This document shows positions 6,118-13,395 of a stretch of DNA of 13,395 nucleotides, piece after piece. Position 1 is the first letter of the stretch. The number at the start of each line of letters is the position of its first letter. This DNA is from Pseudomonadota bacterium (GTDB taxonomy: Bacteria > Pseudomonadota > Alphaproteobacteria > Acetobacterales > Acetobacteraceae): positions 1 through 13,395 of the forward strand of contig JAEWCI010000567.1 of assembly GCA_023390705.1 (NCBI GenBank). The letters are read 5' to 3'. The notes beneath the pieces were generated by a model that made no database searches, had not been told where the DNA came from, and worked only from the letters and a program-made list of their open reading frames with translations. A program made the translations under genes and the position numbers.

Positions 6118-7611
6118 ATGCGCTTCCTGAGCGACGAGGAACTGGCGCGGGTCAAACCGGCGGAGACCGCGGCCTTCCCATCGCCCATCCCGGTGCAGAT
6201 CGTCTCCTCCGAGGAGTACCTGCCCACGCCGCAGACCCCGCGGCAGCGCGAGGTCCAGGCAAGGCTGGTGGCGTTCTCGGATGTCCAGGCGAAGCGCCTC
6301 GGCCTCTCACGCCGCCGCTTCTTCCAGACCGCCGCCGGCATGGCCGCCGCCTTCGTGGCGATGAACGAGACCTACGGCTCGCTCTACGCCGCCAGCCGCG
6401 CCGAGGCGGCCGAGCCGGAACGCGCCGAGGCCCGCGCGGCCGCGCTGCGCGACCAGTTCATCATGGACGTGCACACGCATTTCCTGCGCGACGACACCCG
6501 CATCACCACCTTCGTCCGCCAGCGGGAGGCGGTGGGCCGCGCCGGCTGGAACCGCGCCCTGGCGGACCGGCCCCAGACCATCGAGGACCTGAAGTTCAAC
6601 AACTACTTCAAGGAGATCTACCTCGATTCCGATACCAAGGTGGCGATGATCTCCTCGGCTCCCTCGGAGGTGCCGGAGGACTGGTTCCTGACCAATGAGA
6701 TGACGGTGGCCGCCCGCAAGCGGGTGAACGACGCCGCGGGCAGCCGGCGCATGTTGGCGCATGCCATCTTCACCCCCGGCTATCCCGGCTGGATGGAACA
6801 GGTGGACCAGGCCATCGAGGTGCTGAAGCCAGATGCCTTCAAGGGCTACACCATCGGCGACAACACCCATAAGGACCTCTCCCGCCACCCCTGGCGGCTG
6901 GACGACGAGAAGCTGGTCTATCCCGCCTACGAGAAATTCCTCCGCGCCGGGCTGCGCAATGTCTGCATCCACAAGGGGCTGTTCGCCCCGGCGCTGGACG
7001 CGCGATACCCCAACCTGCGGCCCTTCGCGGATGTCCGGGATGTGGCGAAGGCGGCAAAGGACTGGCCGCAGCTCAACTTCATCATCTACCACGGCGGCTA
7101 TCGCCATGTCGGCGGCGACCCGGCGGCGGCGATGCGCGAATTCGACGAAACCGGCCGCTCCTCCTGGGTTTCGGACCTGGCGGAAATCCCGGAGAAGCAC
7201 GGCGTCGCCAATGTCTATGCCGATGTCGGCCAGCTCTTCGCGCACAGCACGGTGGCGCAGCCGCGGCTCTGCGCCGCGCTGATGGGCATCCTGGTGAAGG
7301 GGCTGGGCGCCGACCATGTCTGCTGGGGCACCGACGCGATCTGGACCGGATCCCCGCAATGGCAGATCGAGGCGCTGCGCCGGCTGGAAATCCCCGAGGA
7401 CATGCAGCGCCGCCATGGCTTCGCCCCGCTCGGCCCGGCCGACGGGCCGGTGAAGAGCGCCATCTTCGGCGGCAACAACCAGCGGCTCTACAACTACCAG
7501 CGGCAGGCGGAACTGGGCCAGCCGGACCGCTTCGCCCGGCTCAAGGCGGATTACGACCGTGCCGGCGGCGACCGCAGCAATTTGCGCTACGGTTACGTGC
7601 TGAACGCATGA
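6118..7611 (+). CDS. Amidohydrolase-family protein with a Tat-type signal, substrate unknown
   Basis: The 497-residue protein belongs to the amidohydrolase-2 type (PF04909, the ACMSD-like group), metal-dependent TIM-barrel hydrolases or decarboxylases. Candidate metal and active-site residues are His119-Thr-His121 at the first strand (MDVHTHF), His285 (CIHKG), His325 (IIYHGGY) and Asp406 (CWGTDAIW), in the order expected of the family. Upstream lies a twin-arginine motif, Ser64-Arg-Arg-Arg-Phe-Phe, followed by a hydrophobic alanine-rich stretch (about 71-82) and a possible cleavage region, so export by Tat is likely. About 63 residues precede the motif, unusually long for a Tat signal. ATG 6118 was chosen for its strong purine-rich upstream AGAGGGAGAGGAGG. 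A GTG at 6268 (residue 51) would give a standard-length signal. The reaction and substrate cannot be told from the sequence. The FrnE-like gene starts 43 bases after the stop and may be co-transcribed. Confidence 0.85.
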   Translation: MRFLSDEELARVKPAETAAFPSPIPVQIVSSEEYLPTPQTPRQREVQARLVAFSDVQAKRLGLSRRRFFQTAAGMAAAFVAMNETYGSLYAASRAEAAEPERAEARAAALRDQFIMDVHTHFLRDDTRITTFVRQREAVGRAGWNRALADRPQTIEDLKFNNYFKEIYLDSDTKVAMISSAPSEVPEDWFLTNEMTVAARKRVNDAAGSRRMLAHAIFTPGYPGWMEQVDQAIEVLKPDAFKGYTIGDNTHKDLSRHPWRLDDEKLVYPAYEKFLRAGLRNVCIHKGLFAPALDARYPNLRPFADVRDVAKAAKDWPQLNFIIYHGGYRHVGGDPAAAMREFDETGRSSWVSDLAEIPEKHGVANVYADVGQLFAHSTVAQPRLCAALMGILVKGLGADHVCWGTDAIWTGSPQWQIEALRRLEIPEDMQRRHGFAPLGPADGPVKSAIFGGNNQRLYNYQRQAELGQPDRFARLKADYDRAGGDRSNLRYGYVLNA

Positions 7612-7654
7612 TCCGCATGGCGGGCCGGAGGGGAGATGCGATAGGGATGGCGCC

Positions 7655-8314
7655 GTGAACCTGCTTGCCCCGCCCCGTCCGCGCCTGACCGTCGAAGTCG
7701 TTTTCGACCTGGTCTGTCCCTGGTGCTATCTCGGCACGCGGCGGTTGATGCGTGCCCTGCGGGACCGGCCGGACGTGCAGGTGGAGCTGCTCTGGCGGCC
7801 CTTCCTGCTCAACCCGGACCTGGCGCCGCAGGGGGTGCCGCGACAGGATTACCTCGTGCGGAAATTCGGCGGCGAGGACCGTGCCCGCCGGCTGCACGGC
7901 ACCATCGCCGAACTCGGCCGGGCGGAGGGGATCGACCTGCGCTTCGACCGCATCCGCCGGGTGCCGCATTCGCTGGACGCCCATCGGCTGGTGCGCTGGG
8001 CCGGCCGTTTCGGCGCCGCCGATGCGATGGTGGAAGCGACCTTCGCCGCCTATTTCACGGAAGGCGTGGATATCGGCGACCCGATCGCCCTGGCGCAATT
8101 GGTTGCGCCGCTGGGGCTGGACCCCGGCGCCGCCCGGCGCTTCCTGGCCACCGCGGCGGAGGTGGAATCGGTGCACAACGACAATCTCCGGGCGCACCGG
8201 CTGGGCATCAACGGGGTGCCCTGCTTCGTCGTCGCCGGCCGCCACGCCATTGCCGGGGCGCAGGAACCCGAGGTGCTGGAACGGATGCTGGACGTGGCGC
8301 TGGTGGAGGGGTGA
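7655..8314 (+). CDS. DsbA-family oxidoreductase, FrnE-like
   Basis: The 219-residue thioredoxin-fold protein carries the Cys21-Pro-Trp-Cys24 active site in a FDLVCPWCYLG context right after the first beta strand. It has a long helical insert and a Val188-Pro189 cis-proline loop (INGVPCFVVAG). This is the layout of FrnE/2-hydroxychromene-2-carboxylate isomerase-like DsbA proteins, which are usually cytoplasmic. No signal peptide is seen, so a role in cytoplasmic thiol redox or disulfide isomerisation is more likely than periplasmic folding. Enzymes of true chromene isomerase type usually lack the CxxC pair. The start is GTG 7655, with AGGG (7643-7646) 8 bases upstream. The nearby ATGs at 7636 and 7647 are in other frames and stop at once. 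It lies 43 bases after the amidohydrolase gene and 66 bases before the DUF2892-like gene. Confidence 0.88.
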   Translation: MNLLAPPRPRLTVEVVFDLVCPWCYLGTRRLMRALRDRPDVQVELLWRPFLLNPDLAPQGVPRQDYLVRKFGGEDRARRLHGTIAELGRAEGIDLRFDRIRRVPHSLDAHRLVRWAGRFGAADAMVEATFAAYFTEGVDIGDPIALAQLVAPLGLDPGAARRFLATAAEVESVHNDNLRAHRLGINGVPCFVVAGRHAIAGAQEPEVLERMLDVALVEG

Positions 8315-8380
8315 CGCCCGGCCTGCGACGCCTGGCCGGTCCCGGCGTTGCATCAAGGAATCCAACCCCCGGAGGCGACG

Positions 8381-8839
8381 ATGTTGCCTGACACCAATGA
8401 CCGCGTCCTCGCCCATAGCCCGGCCTCGGCCAACCGCCGCATCGCAGACCGCACCGCCCGCAGGGTGAACGATGCCGCCGCCTCCGTCGCCGCGCTGCGC
8501 CAGCAATTGCGGGAACTCGACGATGAATGGGATGTGGAGCGGGCATTGGAGGCCAATGCCGGCACCATCGCCTTTCTCGGTGCCGTGCTGGCCCTGACGG
8601 TGGACCGCCGTTTCGCGCTGGTGCCTGCCGTGGTCGGCGGCTTCCTGGTGCAGCACGCCTTGCAGGGCTGGTGCCCGCCCCTTCCCCTCATGCGCCTGGC
8701 CGGGCTCCGGACGGCGCGCGAGATCGGGCTGGAGCGCACCGCGCTGAAGGCGCTGCGCGGCGATTTCGCCTCGGTGCCGAGCGAGGGCGAGCCCCATGCC
8801 CGCGCCGCCGCATCATTGCGGGCCGCTGCGCAGTCCTGA
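8381..8839 (+). CDS. Small DUF2892-like inner-membrane protein
   Basis: The product has 152 residues. Residues 1-58 are polar and probably helical, with an alternating charged/leucine stretch near 36-57. Two short hydrophobic segments follow (about 60-74 and 78-95), joined by Asp-Arg-Arg, suggesting a helical hairpin in the inner membrane. After this comes QGWCPPLPLMRLAGLRTAREI, which resembles the CP-x-x-x-L-x-x-x-G ending of DUF2892 (YgaP-type) membrane domains, then a basic tail with ALKALRGDF. Rhodanese-fused relatives of this domain are known, but no rhodanese domain is present here. Function is unknown. I chose ATG 8381 because GGAGG (8371-8375) lies 5 bases upstream. An in-frame start at 8348 would add 11 residues and has no such site. 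The stop faces the stop of mfd across a 27-base gap. Confidence 0.75.
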   Translation: MLPDTNDRVLAHSPASANRRIADRTARRVNDAAASVAALRQQLRELDDEWDVERALEANAGTIAFLGAVLALTVDRRFALVPAVVGGFLVQHALQGWCPPLPLMRLAGLRTAREIGLERTALKALRGDFASVPSEGEPHARAAASLRAAAQS

Positions 8840-8870
8840 AGCCCGGCGCGTCCCTGGCGGGACGCTTCAG
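8836..8870. terminator. Hairpin between the converging DUF2892-like and mfd genes, possible two-way terminator
   Basis: GCGTCCC (8848-8854) and GGGACGC (8859-8865) form a perfect 7-bp stem with a TGGC loop. CTGAA (8836-8840) and TTCAG (8866-8870), which cover the two stop codons, can extend it after a left-side bulge. Placed exactly between two converging stop codons, it would serve both strands. There is no T run, so rho-independent termination is unproven. Confidence 0.4.
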
Positions 8871-11800
8871 GCCGCCCTGGCCTGCCGCGCCACCTTCGCC
8901 AGCACTTCCAGCAGGTCCTTGGCCACGCGGACCCGCTGCGGCAATTCCATCTCCCGCAGCAGGGCCAGCTTGTGGTCAGGCCGCAGCTTCACCAGGCCCT
9001 TCTGCGCTGCCACCCAGGCCACCAGCCCGCCCGGATTGGGCGGCTGGTTGCGGAAGAAGCTCACCACCACGCCCTTCGGCCCGGCATCCAGCTTCTCCAC
9101 CCCGGCGGCGCGGCACAGGGCCTTGATGGCCAGCACCTGCAGCAGGTTCTCCACCTCCGGCGGCAGGGGGCCGAAGCGGTCGGCAAGCTCGGCCGCCATC
9201 GCCTCCACCTCCGCCTCGTTGCCCAGCGCGCCGATGCGGCGGTAGAGACCGAGGCGCACCGGCAGGTCCCGCACATAGTCTTCCGGGATCAGCACCGGCA
9301 GGCCGAGATTGATGTTCGGCGTGAAGTCACGCGCCCGCTCCGCCTCGCTGCGCCGGCGGCCCTGCCCCGCCTTGATATCGGCCACCGCCTCTTCCAGCAT
9401 CTGCTGGTACAGCTCGATGCCGACCTCGCGGATATGGCCGGACTGCTCGTCGCCCAGCAGGTTGCCGGCGCCACGGATATCGAGGTCATGGCTGGCCAGG
9501 GTGAAGCCGGCGCCAAGGTTGTCCAGCGTCTGCATCACCTCCAGCCGCTTCTGCGCCGCCGCCGAAAGCCGGTGCGTGCTCGGCCAGGTGAGATAGGCAT
9601 AGCCGCGCTGCTTGCCGCGCCCGACCCGGCCGCGGAGCTGGTAGAGCTGCGCCAGGCCGAACATGTCGGCGCGGTGGATCAGCAGCGTGTTCACCGCCGG
9701 CATGTCCAGCCCGCTTTCGACAATATTGGTGGAGAGCAGGATGTCGTGCCTGCCGTCGCCGAATTCGGTCATCACCTTCTCAAGCTGAGTCGGCGCCAAC
9801 TGGCCATGGGCCTCGGCGATGCGTGCCTCGGGCACGATCTCGCGCAGGCGTTCCGCCACCTTGAGCATGTCTTCCAGCCGCGGCACCACGCAGAAGACCT
9901 GGCCGCCACGGAAGCGTTCGCGCTGGATGGCCTCGCGCAGCACCACCGCGTCCCAGGGCATGATGAAGGTGCGCACCGCCAGACGGTCCACCGGCGGGGT
10001 GGCGATGACGCTCATCTCCCGCACGCCGGTCAGCGCCAGTTGCAGGGTGCGCGGGATGGGCGTGGCGGTCAGGGTCAGCACATGCACATCGGTCTTCAGC
10101 GCCTTCAGCCTTTCCTTGTGGGCGACGCCGAAATGCTGCTCCTCATCCACGATCACCAGGCCGAGATCGGCGAATTCCACCCCCTTTGCCAGCAGCGCAT
10201 GGGTGCCGATGACGATGTTGATGCTGCCGTCCTTCAGCCCTTCCCGTACCTTCGCCGCTTCCTTGGCGGTGACCATGCGGGAAAGCTGCGCCACATTCAC
10301 CGGCAGGCCGGCGAAGCGCGCCTGGAAGGTGCGGGTGTGCTGCCGCGCCAGCAGCGTCGTGGGCACCACCACCGCCACCTGCGCGCCGGCCATTGCCACC
10401 ACGAAGGCGGCGCGCAGCGCCACCTCGGTCTTGCCGAAGCCGACATCGCCGCAGACCAGCCGGTCCATGGGGCGGCCCGCGGCCAGGTCCTCCAGCACAT
10501 CGGCGATGGCGCGCTGCTGGTCATCGGTTTCGGCGAAGGGGAAGCGGGCGCAGAATTCGTCCCAGGCGCCCTCCGGCGGGGTGGCGAGGACGCCCTGCTT
10601 CATCTGCCGCTCGGCCGCGACGCGGATCAGCGCGCCGGCCATGTCCTGGATGCGCTGCTTCGCGCGGGCCTTGCGGTTCTGCCAGGAAACGCCGCCCAGC
10701 TTGTCCAGCGCCACGCCCTGCGTCTCGGAACCGAAGCGCGACAGCACCTCGATATTCTCGACCGGCAGGAAGAGCTTGTCGCCGCCGTCATAGAGCAGCC
10801 GCAGGCAGTCATGCGGCGCGCCATTGACCTCGATGGTCTCCAGCCCGTCATAGCGGCCGATGCCGTGGTCGGCATGCACCACCAGGTCGCCCTGCTCGAT
10901 GCCGGTGGCGTCGGCGATGAACTGGGAAGCATTGCGCCGCCGCCGCGGCGGGCGGGCGATGCGTTCGCCCAGCAGGTCCTGCTCGCCGGTGATGGAAACT
11001 CCGAAGCCGGCGCCGGTGGCGGCGGCCGGCGCCAGGAAGCCGCGCTCCAGCCCCATGACGGCAAGGCCGACCATGCCCGGCGCCAGCCTGCCGACTTCCG
11101 TGAAATCCTCGACGGCGGTGGCCGCAACCCGGTTCTCCCGCAGCAGGTTGCCCAGCCGCTCGCGTGAGCCGCGGCTCCAGGCCGCGACGATGGGGCGGAT
11201 ATTCTGCTTCGCCACTGCCTGGGCGTGCTCGGCATAGGCCTGGAACACGTTTTCGCCGGCGGCGCGGGCTTCGGTGAAGAGCCGCCCGGGGCGGCCGCCG
11301 GCCTCGATGCCCTCGGCGTCGTCGGGCTGGCTGAAGGGGCTGAAGCGGAAGAGCGGACCGCGCGCCAGCATGGCGTCCCAGTCGCGCCGCGTCAGGTAGA
11401 GCCGGCCGGGCGGCACCGGGCGATAGGGCACCTCGCCTTCCTGGGTGCGAAGGGGCGCGCGACGGGCTTCGTAGTGGTCGGCGATCATCTCCAGCCGCGC
11501 CGCCAGCACGTCTTCGGCCTGGTAGTCCAGGCTGACGCTCGCCTCACCTTCCAGGTAGTCGAGCAGCGTCTCCATCTGCTCATGGAACAGCCCGGCCCAG
11601 TGTTCCATGCCGGGGTGGCGGCGGCCGGCGCTGATCGAGACATAGAGCGGGTCCTCGGTCGCCGCGGCGCCGAACAGGTCCACATAGCCCTGGCGGAAGT
11701 GGGTGATGCCGGCTTCGTCCAGGAAGACCTCCCCGACCGGGCGGAGGATCAGGGCTTCGAGCTTCTCGCCGCTGCGCTGCGTCTCCGTGGCGAAGTAGCG

Positions 11801-12346
11801 CAGGCTCTCCACCTCGTCGCCGAACAGGTCTATGCGGATGGGGTCCGGCTCGCCGGCCGGAAAGACATCGATGATGCCGCCGCGCATGGCGTATTCGCCA
11901 TGCTCCATCACCGTCCCGGTGCGGTTGTAGCCATTCGCTTCCAGGAAGGCCGCCAGCCTCTCCGGCTCCACCTGCCGCCCCGGCTGCAGCCGCATGACCG
12001 AGCCGAGGAAGAGGTCGCGCGGCGGCACGCGCTGCACCAGGGCGTTCACCGTGGTCAGCAGGATGCGCGGGCGGTCGCCCGGCTCCAGCAGCCGGGTCAG
12101 GGTGGCGACGCGTTCCGCCACGATCTCCGGGTTGGGCGAGACGCGGTCGTAGGGCAGGCAGTCCCAGGCCGGGAAGCGCAGCACTTCCACATCCGGCGCG
12201 AAGAAGCCCAGCGCCTCGGCCAGCCGGGCGGTGCGGGCATCGTCGCGGCAGACATGCAGGATGGGCTGCGCCGTTTCCGCCCGGCGGCGGGCGAGCAGCA
12301 GGGCGTCGAAGCCTTCCGGCGCGCCATGGACGGTGATGCCGCTCAT
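8867..12346 (-). CDS. mfd: Transcription-repair coupling factor Mfd
   Basis: Mfd (1159 residues, close to the 1148 of E. coli) pushes RNA polymerase off DNA lesions and recruits UvrA. Domains in order: UvrB-like N-terminal region (about 1-340), including FPAWDCLPYDRVSPNPEIV, then the RNA polymerase-interacting CarD-like domain (about 480-580, GDLVVHADHGIGRYDG). The RecG-like translocase motor follows, with Walker A Gly633-Asp-Val-Gly-Phe-Gly-Lys-Thr640, Walker B Asp734-Glu-Glu-Gln737, motif III LTATPIPRTL and motif VI Gln903-Leu-Arg-Gly-Arg-Val-Gly-Arg910. The C-terminal TRCF domain includes PEDYVRDLPVRLGLYRRIG near 1018. Every key motif I looked for is intact. I chose ATG 12346 because it overlaps the sdhE stop codon as ATGA, which implies translational coupling. 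The frame is open to 12391, but that extension (MWRHRRRRARG) lies inside sdhE. Confidence 0.97.
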   Translation of the reverse strand: MSGITVHGAPEGFDALLLARRRAETAQPILHVCRDDARTARLAEALGFFAPDVEVLRFPAWDCLPYDRVSPNPEIVAERVATLTRLLEPGDRPRILLTTVNALVQRVPPRDLFLGSVMRLQPGRQVEPERLAAFLEANGYNRTGTVMEHGEYAMRGGIIDVFPAGEPDPIRIDLFGDEVESLRYFATETQRSGEKLEALILRPVGEVFLDEAGITHFRQGYVDLFGAAATEDPLYVSISAGRRHPGMEHWAGLFHEQMETLLDYLEGEASVSLDYQAEDVLAARLEMIADHYEARRAPLRTQEGEVPYRPVPPGRLYLTRRDWDAMLARGPLFRFSPFSQPDDAEGIEAGGRPGRLFTEARAAGENVFQAYAEHAQAVAKQNIRPIVAAWSRGSRERLGNLLRENRVAATAVEDFTEVGRLAPGMVGLAVMGLERGFLAPAAATGAGFGVSITGEQDLLGERIARPPRRRRNASQFIADATGIEQGDLVVHADHGIGRYDGLETIEVNGAPHDCLRLLYDGGDKLFLPVENIEVLSRFGSETQGVALDKLGGVSWQNRKARAKQRIQDMAGALIRVAAERQMKQGVLATPPEGAWDEFCARFPFAETDDQQRAIADVLEDLAAGRPMDRLVCGDVGFGKTEVALRAAFVVAMAGAQVAVVVPTTLLARQHTRTFQARFAGLPVNVAQLSRMVTAKEAAKVREGLKDGSINIVIGTHALLAKGVEFADLGLVIVDEEQHFGVAHKERLKALKTDVHVLTLTATPIPRTLQLALTGVREMSVIATPPVDRLAVRTFIMPWDAVVLREAIQRERFRGGQVFCVVPRLEDMLKVAERLREIVPEARIAEAHGQLAPTQLEKVMTEFGDGRHDILLSTNIVESGLDMPAVNTLLIHRADMFGLAQLYQLRGRVGRGKQRGYAYLTWPSTHRLSAAAQKRLEVMQTLDNLGAGFTLASHDLDIRGAGNLLGDEQSGHIREVGIELYQQMLEEAVADIKAGQGRRRSEAERARDFTPNINLGLPVLIPEDYVRDLPVRLGLYRRIGALGNEAEVEAMAAELADRFGPLPPEVENLLQVLAIKALCRAAGVEKLDAGPKGVVVSFFRNQPPNPGGLVAWVAAQKGLVKLRPDHKLALLREMELPQRVRVAKDLLEVLAKVARQARAA

Positions 12347-12663
12347 CCGCGGCGGGCTTCCTCGGGCACGCCGGCGCCGGTGGCGCCACATTCCGCCACC
12401 AGGCGGTCCAGCATCGGGGTGCGGTATTCCGGCGGGACGGGACGGCGGCCGGAAAGCCAGTCGGCCAGATCCACGTCCAGATGCTCCAGCACCGCCTCCA
12501 GCTCGTCCAGCTCCAGCTCCGAAAGCTGGGCGATGTGGCGCGTGACGAAGCCGCCGATCATCAAATCGGCTTCCTTGGTGCCGCGGTGGCGGGCGCGGAA
12601 CAGCAGCCGGCGGCGGCGGGTATCAAGTTCGGGCGGGGCGTTCGGTTCGGAAGCGTCGGACAT
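12343..12663 (-). CDS. sdhE: FAD assembly factor SdhE (succinate dehydrogenase assembly factor 2)
   Basis: The 106-residue protein has the SdhE/Sdh5 (DUF339) fold signature LDTRRRRLLFRARHRG with the flavinylation-linked Arg27-Gly28-x-x-Glu31 motif. It continues with the helical LSELELDELEAVLEHLDVDLADWLSG block. SdhE helps attach FAD covalently to the succinate dehydrogenase flavoprotein, and fumarate reductase in some species. A short acidic/proline-rich N-terminal tail precedes the fold. Two starts are possible. The ATG at 12690 lies inside the -10 element of the candidate promoter (12688-12716), so it would not be on that transcript. The ATG at 12663 gives a leader of roughly 18 bases and is preferred, although its Shine-Dalgarno is weak. 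The stop overlaps the mfd start by four bases (ATGA), so the two form an operon. Confidence 0.92.
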   Translation of the reverse strand: MSDASEPNAPPELDTRRRRLLFRARHRGTKEADLMIGGFVTRHIAQLSELELDELEAVLEHLDVDLADWLSGRRPVPPEYRTPMLDRLVAECGATGAGVPEEARRG

Positions 12664-12687
12664 GTCGTTGCCGGTCTCGGAGGCTGG

Positions 12688-12716
12688 CATATAGGGGGGT
12701 ATGGGAATCCTGTCAG
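12688..12716 (-). promoter_or_regulatory. Sigma-70-type promoter for sdhE-mfd
   Basis: On the minus strand, CTGACA (12716-12711; five of six bases match TTGACA) is followed after exactly 17 bases by TATATG (12693-12688; four of six match TATAAT). Transcription would begin near 12681, about 18 bases before the preferred sdhE ATG at 12663. The spacing and consensus match are the best I found in the window. Confidence 0.5.
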
Positions 12717-12747
12717 CCCGACGCGCCAGCCTGCCTGCGAGTTGCCG

Positions 12748-13395
12748 ATGAGCGAGGCGGAATCGCCCCGGTCATCGGCGGCCCCCATGGCCGACCCGCT
12801 GCTGGCCCCCCTCTTCGCGCCGCTCACCAGCCTGCCCGGGCTCGGCACCGCCGGGGCGCGGACCCTGGCGCGCGCCATCGGCGAGGGTGGCCGGGTGCTG
12901 GACCTGCTGTTCCACCTGCCCGCCGAGATCATCGCCCGCAGCGCCGCCACAGACCCGGCCCGGGCCCAGGATGGCGAGATGGTGACCACGGATGTGGTGG
13001 TGGAAGGCTATCGCCGCATCGGCGCCGGCGGCCGCACCCTGCGGGTGAATGCCAGGGCGGGGGAGACGCGGATCGCCATCCCCATGTTCGGCAACCGGCC
13101 CGACTGGGTGGAGCGGCGCTTCCCCCTCGGCGCCACGCGGCGGATCAGCGGGCGGCTGAAGGTGGACGGCTACGGCCGCTCCATGCCCAACCCGGACTAT
13201 GTGGAGCCGCCCGACGCCATCCCGGATTTCGAGCGCAAATGGCCGCTGACCCAGGGGCTGACCCAGCAGGCCCTGGCCCGGCTGATGCGCGCCGCCCTGG
13301 AACGCCTGCCGGACCTGCCGGAATGGCATGACGCCGCCCTGCTGCGCCGGGAGGGCTGGCCCGGCTTCGCCGCCGCGTTGCGCGCCATCCAGGAC
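12748..13395 (+). CDS. recG: ATP-dependent DNA helicase RecG, N-terminal part (3' partial)
   Basis: The first 216 codons are present, and the frame is open to the window edge. RecG remodels stalled replication forks and branch-migrates Holliday junctions. The visible part is the N-terminal wedge region. Residues 25-38 are PLTSLPGLGTAGAR, followed by a DLLFHLPAEIIAR helix. An OB-fold stretch comes next (VVVEGYRRIGAGGRTLRV to RRISGRLKVDGYGRSMPNPDYV). Trp165-Pro-Leu-Thr-Gln-Gly-Leu-Thr-Gln and LPEWHDAALLRREGWP are family hallmarks. The helicase motifs would come after the window. The start is either ATG 12748 or ATG 12787 (residue 14). Neither has a good Shine-Dalgarno, and 12748 is chosen as the longer. 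It is divergent from sdhE-mfd across an 84-base gap, so the two repair transcripts share a control region. The usual His before Asp/Asn-Pro in ALRxIH appears to be Gln215. Confidence 0.93.
   Translation, partial: MSEAESPRSSAAPMADPLLAPLFAPLTSLPGLGTAGARTLARAIGEGGRVLDLLFHLPAEIIARSAATDPARAQDGEMVTTDVVVEGYRRIGAGGRTLRVNARAGETRIAIPMFGNRPDWVERRFPLGATRRISGRLKVDGYGRSMPNPDYVEPPDAIPDFERKWPLTQGLTQQALARLMRAALERLPDLPEWHDAALLRREGWPGFAAALRAIQD

Noticed and set aside
1045..8853. The 11-base word CCGGCGCGTCC occurs just after two stop codons (1045-1055 and 8843-8853)
   Set aside because: Flanking bases differ at once, and a match this short between GC-rich gaps could be chance. I could not count genome-wide copies.
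8972..11167. A 731-codon plus-strand open frame antisense to mfd
   Set aside because: Mfd on the minus strand has every helicase and TRCF motif. The antisense product is rich in His, Gln, Ala and Arg without domain character, as expected from GC-rich codon use.
1..13395. Mobile elements, CRISPR arrays, toxin-antitoxin or phage-defence genes
   Set aside because: I found no transposase, integrase, spaced direct repeats or defence-type domains. Gene content and composition look uniform along the window.

Overview
The window is a GC-rich bacterial chromosome segment with tightly packed genes. It is probably alphaproteobacterial. Three things point there: an alphaproteobacterial-type ParE, an sdhE-mfd pair divergent from recG (an arrangement I associate with alphaproteobacteria), and codon third positions that are nearly all G or C. 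Acetobacteraceae (a Roseomonas-like genus) is my best guess, but nothing in the window proves it. I see no IS element, CRISPR array, prophage gene or integrase.

Layout, left to right. The window opens in the last part of a plus-strand MFS_3-type exporter (to 376). A stand-alone dps ferritin-like gene follows (525-1043), then a PEP mutase/isocitrate lyase superfamily gene that reads most like phosphonopyruvate hydrolase (1122-1997), then parE, topoisomerase IV subunit B (2079-4061). A minus-strand pair converges on parE: an LpxR-like outer-membrane protein gene (4742 to about 5731) followed by a Gln-type thiol dioxygenase gene (4084-4674). A plus-strand tRNA-Ser(UGA) (5787-5873) stands head to head with the LpxR-like gene. 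After a 244-base leader come three plus-strand genes: a Tat-signal amidohydrolase (6118-7611), a FrnE-like DsbA-family oxidoreductase (7655-8314) and a small DUF2892-like membrane protein (8381-8839). They converge on the minus-strand operon sdhE-mfd (12663 down to 8867), whose start and stop codons overlap as ATGA. The window ends in the first 216 codons of recG, divergent from sdhE.

Functional picture. Most of the content is housekeeping: chromosome decatenation (parE), transcription-coupled repair (mfd), fork and recombination repair (recG), flavinylation of succinate dehydrogenase (sdhE), DNA and iron protection (dps) and serine decoding (tRNA-Ser). The accessory genes are small-molecule enzymes with no visible pathway partners here. 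They are a C-P bond hydrolase without phosphonate transport or transaminase genes, a thiol dioxygenase, and an exported amidohydrolase of unknown substrate.

I found no convincing undescribed multi-gene system. The items most worth checking are the lack of any usual start codon for the LpxR-like gene, the phosphonopyruvate-hydrolase-type gating loop, the Tat motif far inside the amidohydrolase N-terminus, and two perfect inverted repeats next to the dps and phosphonopyruvate hydrolase genes.
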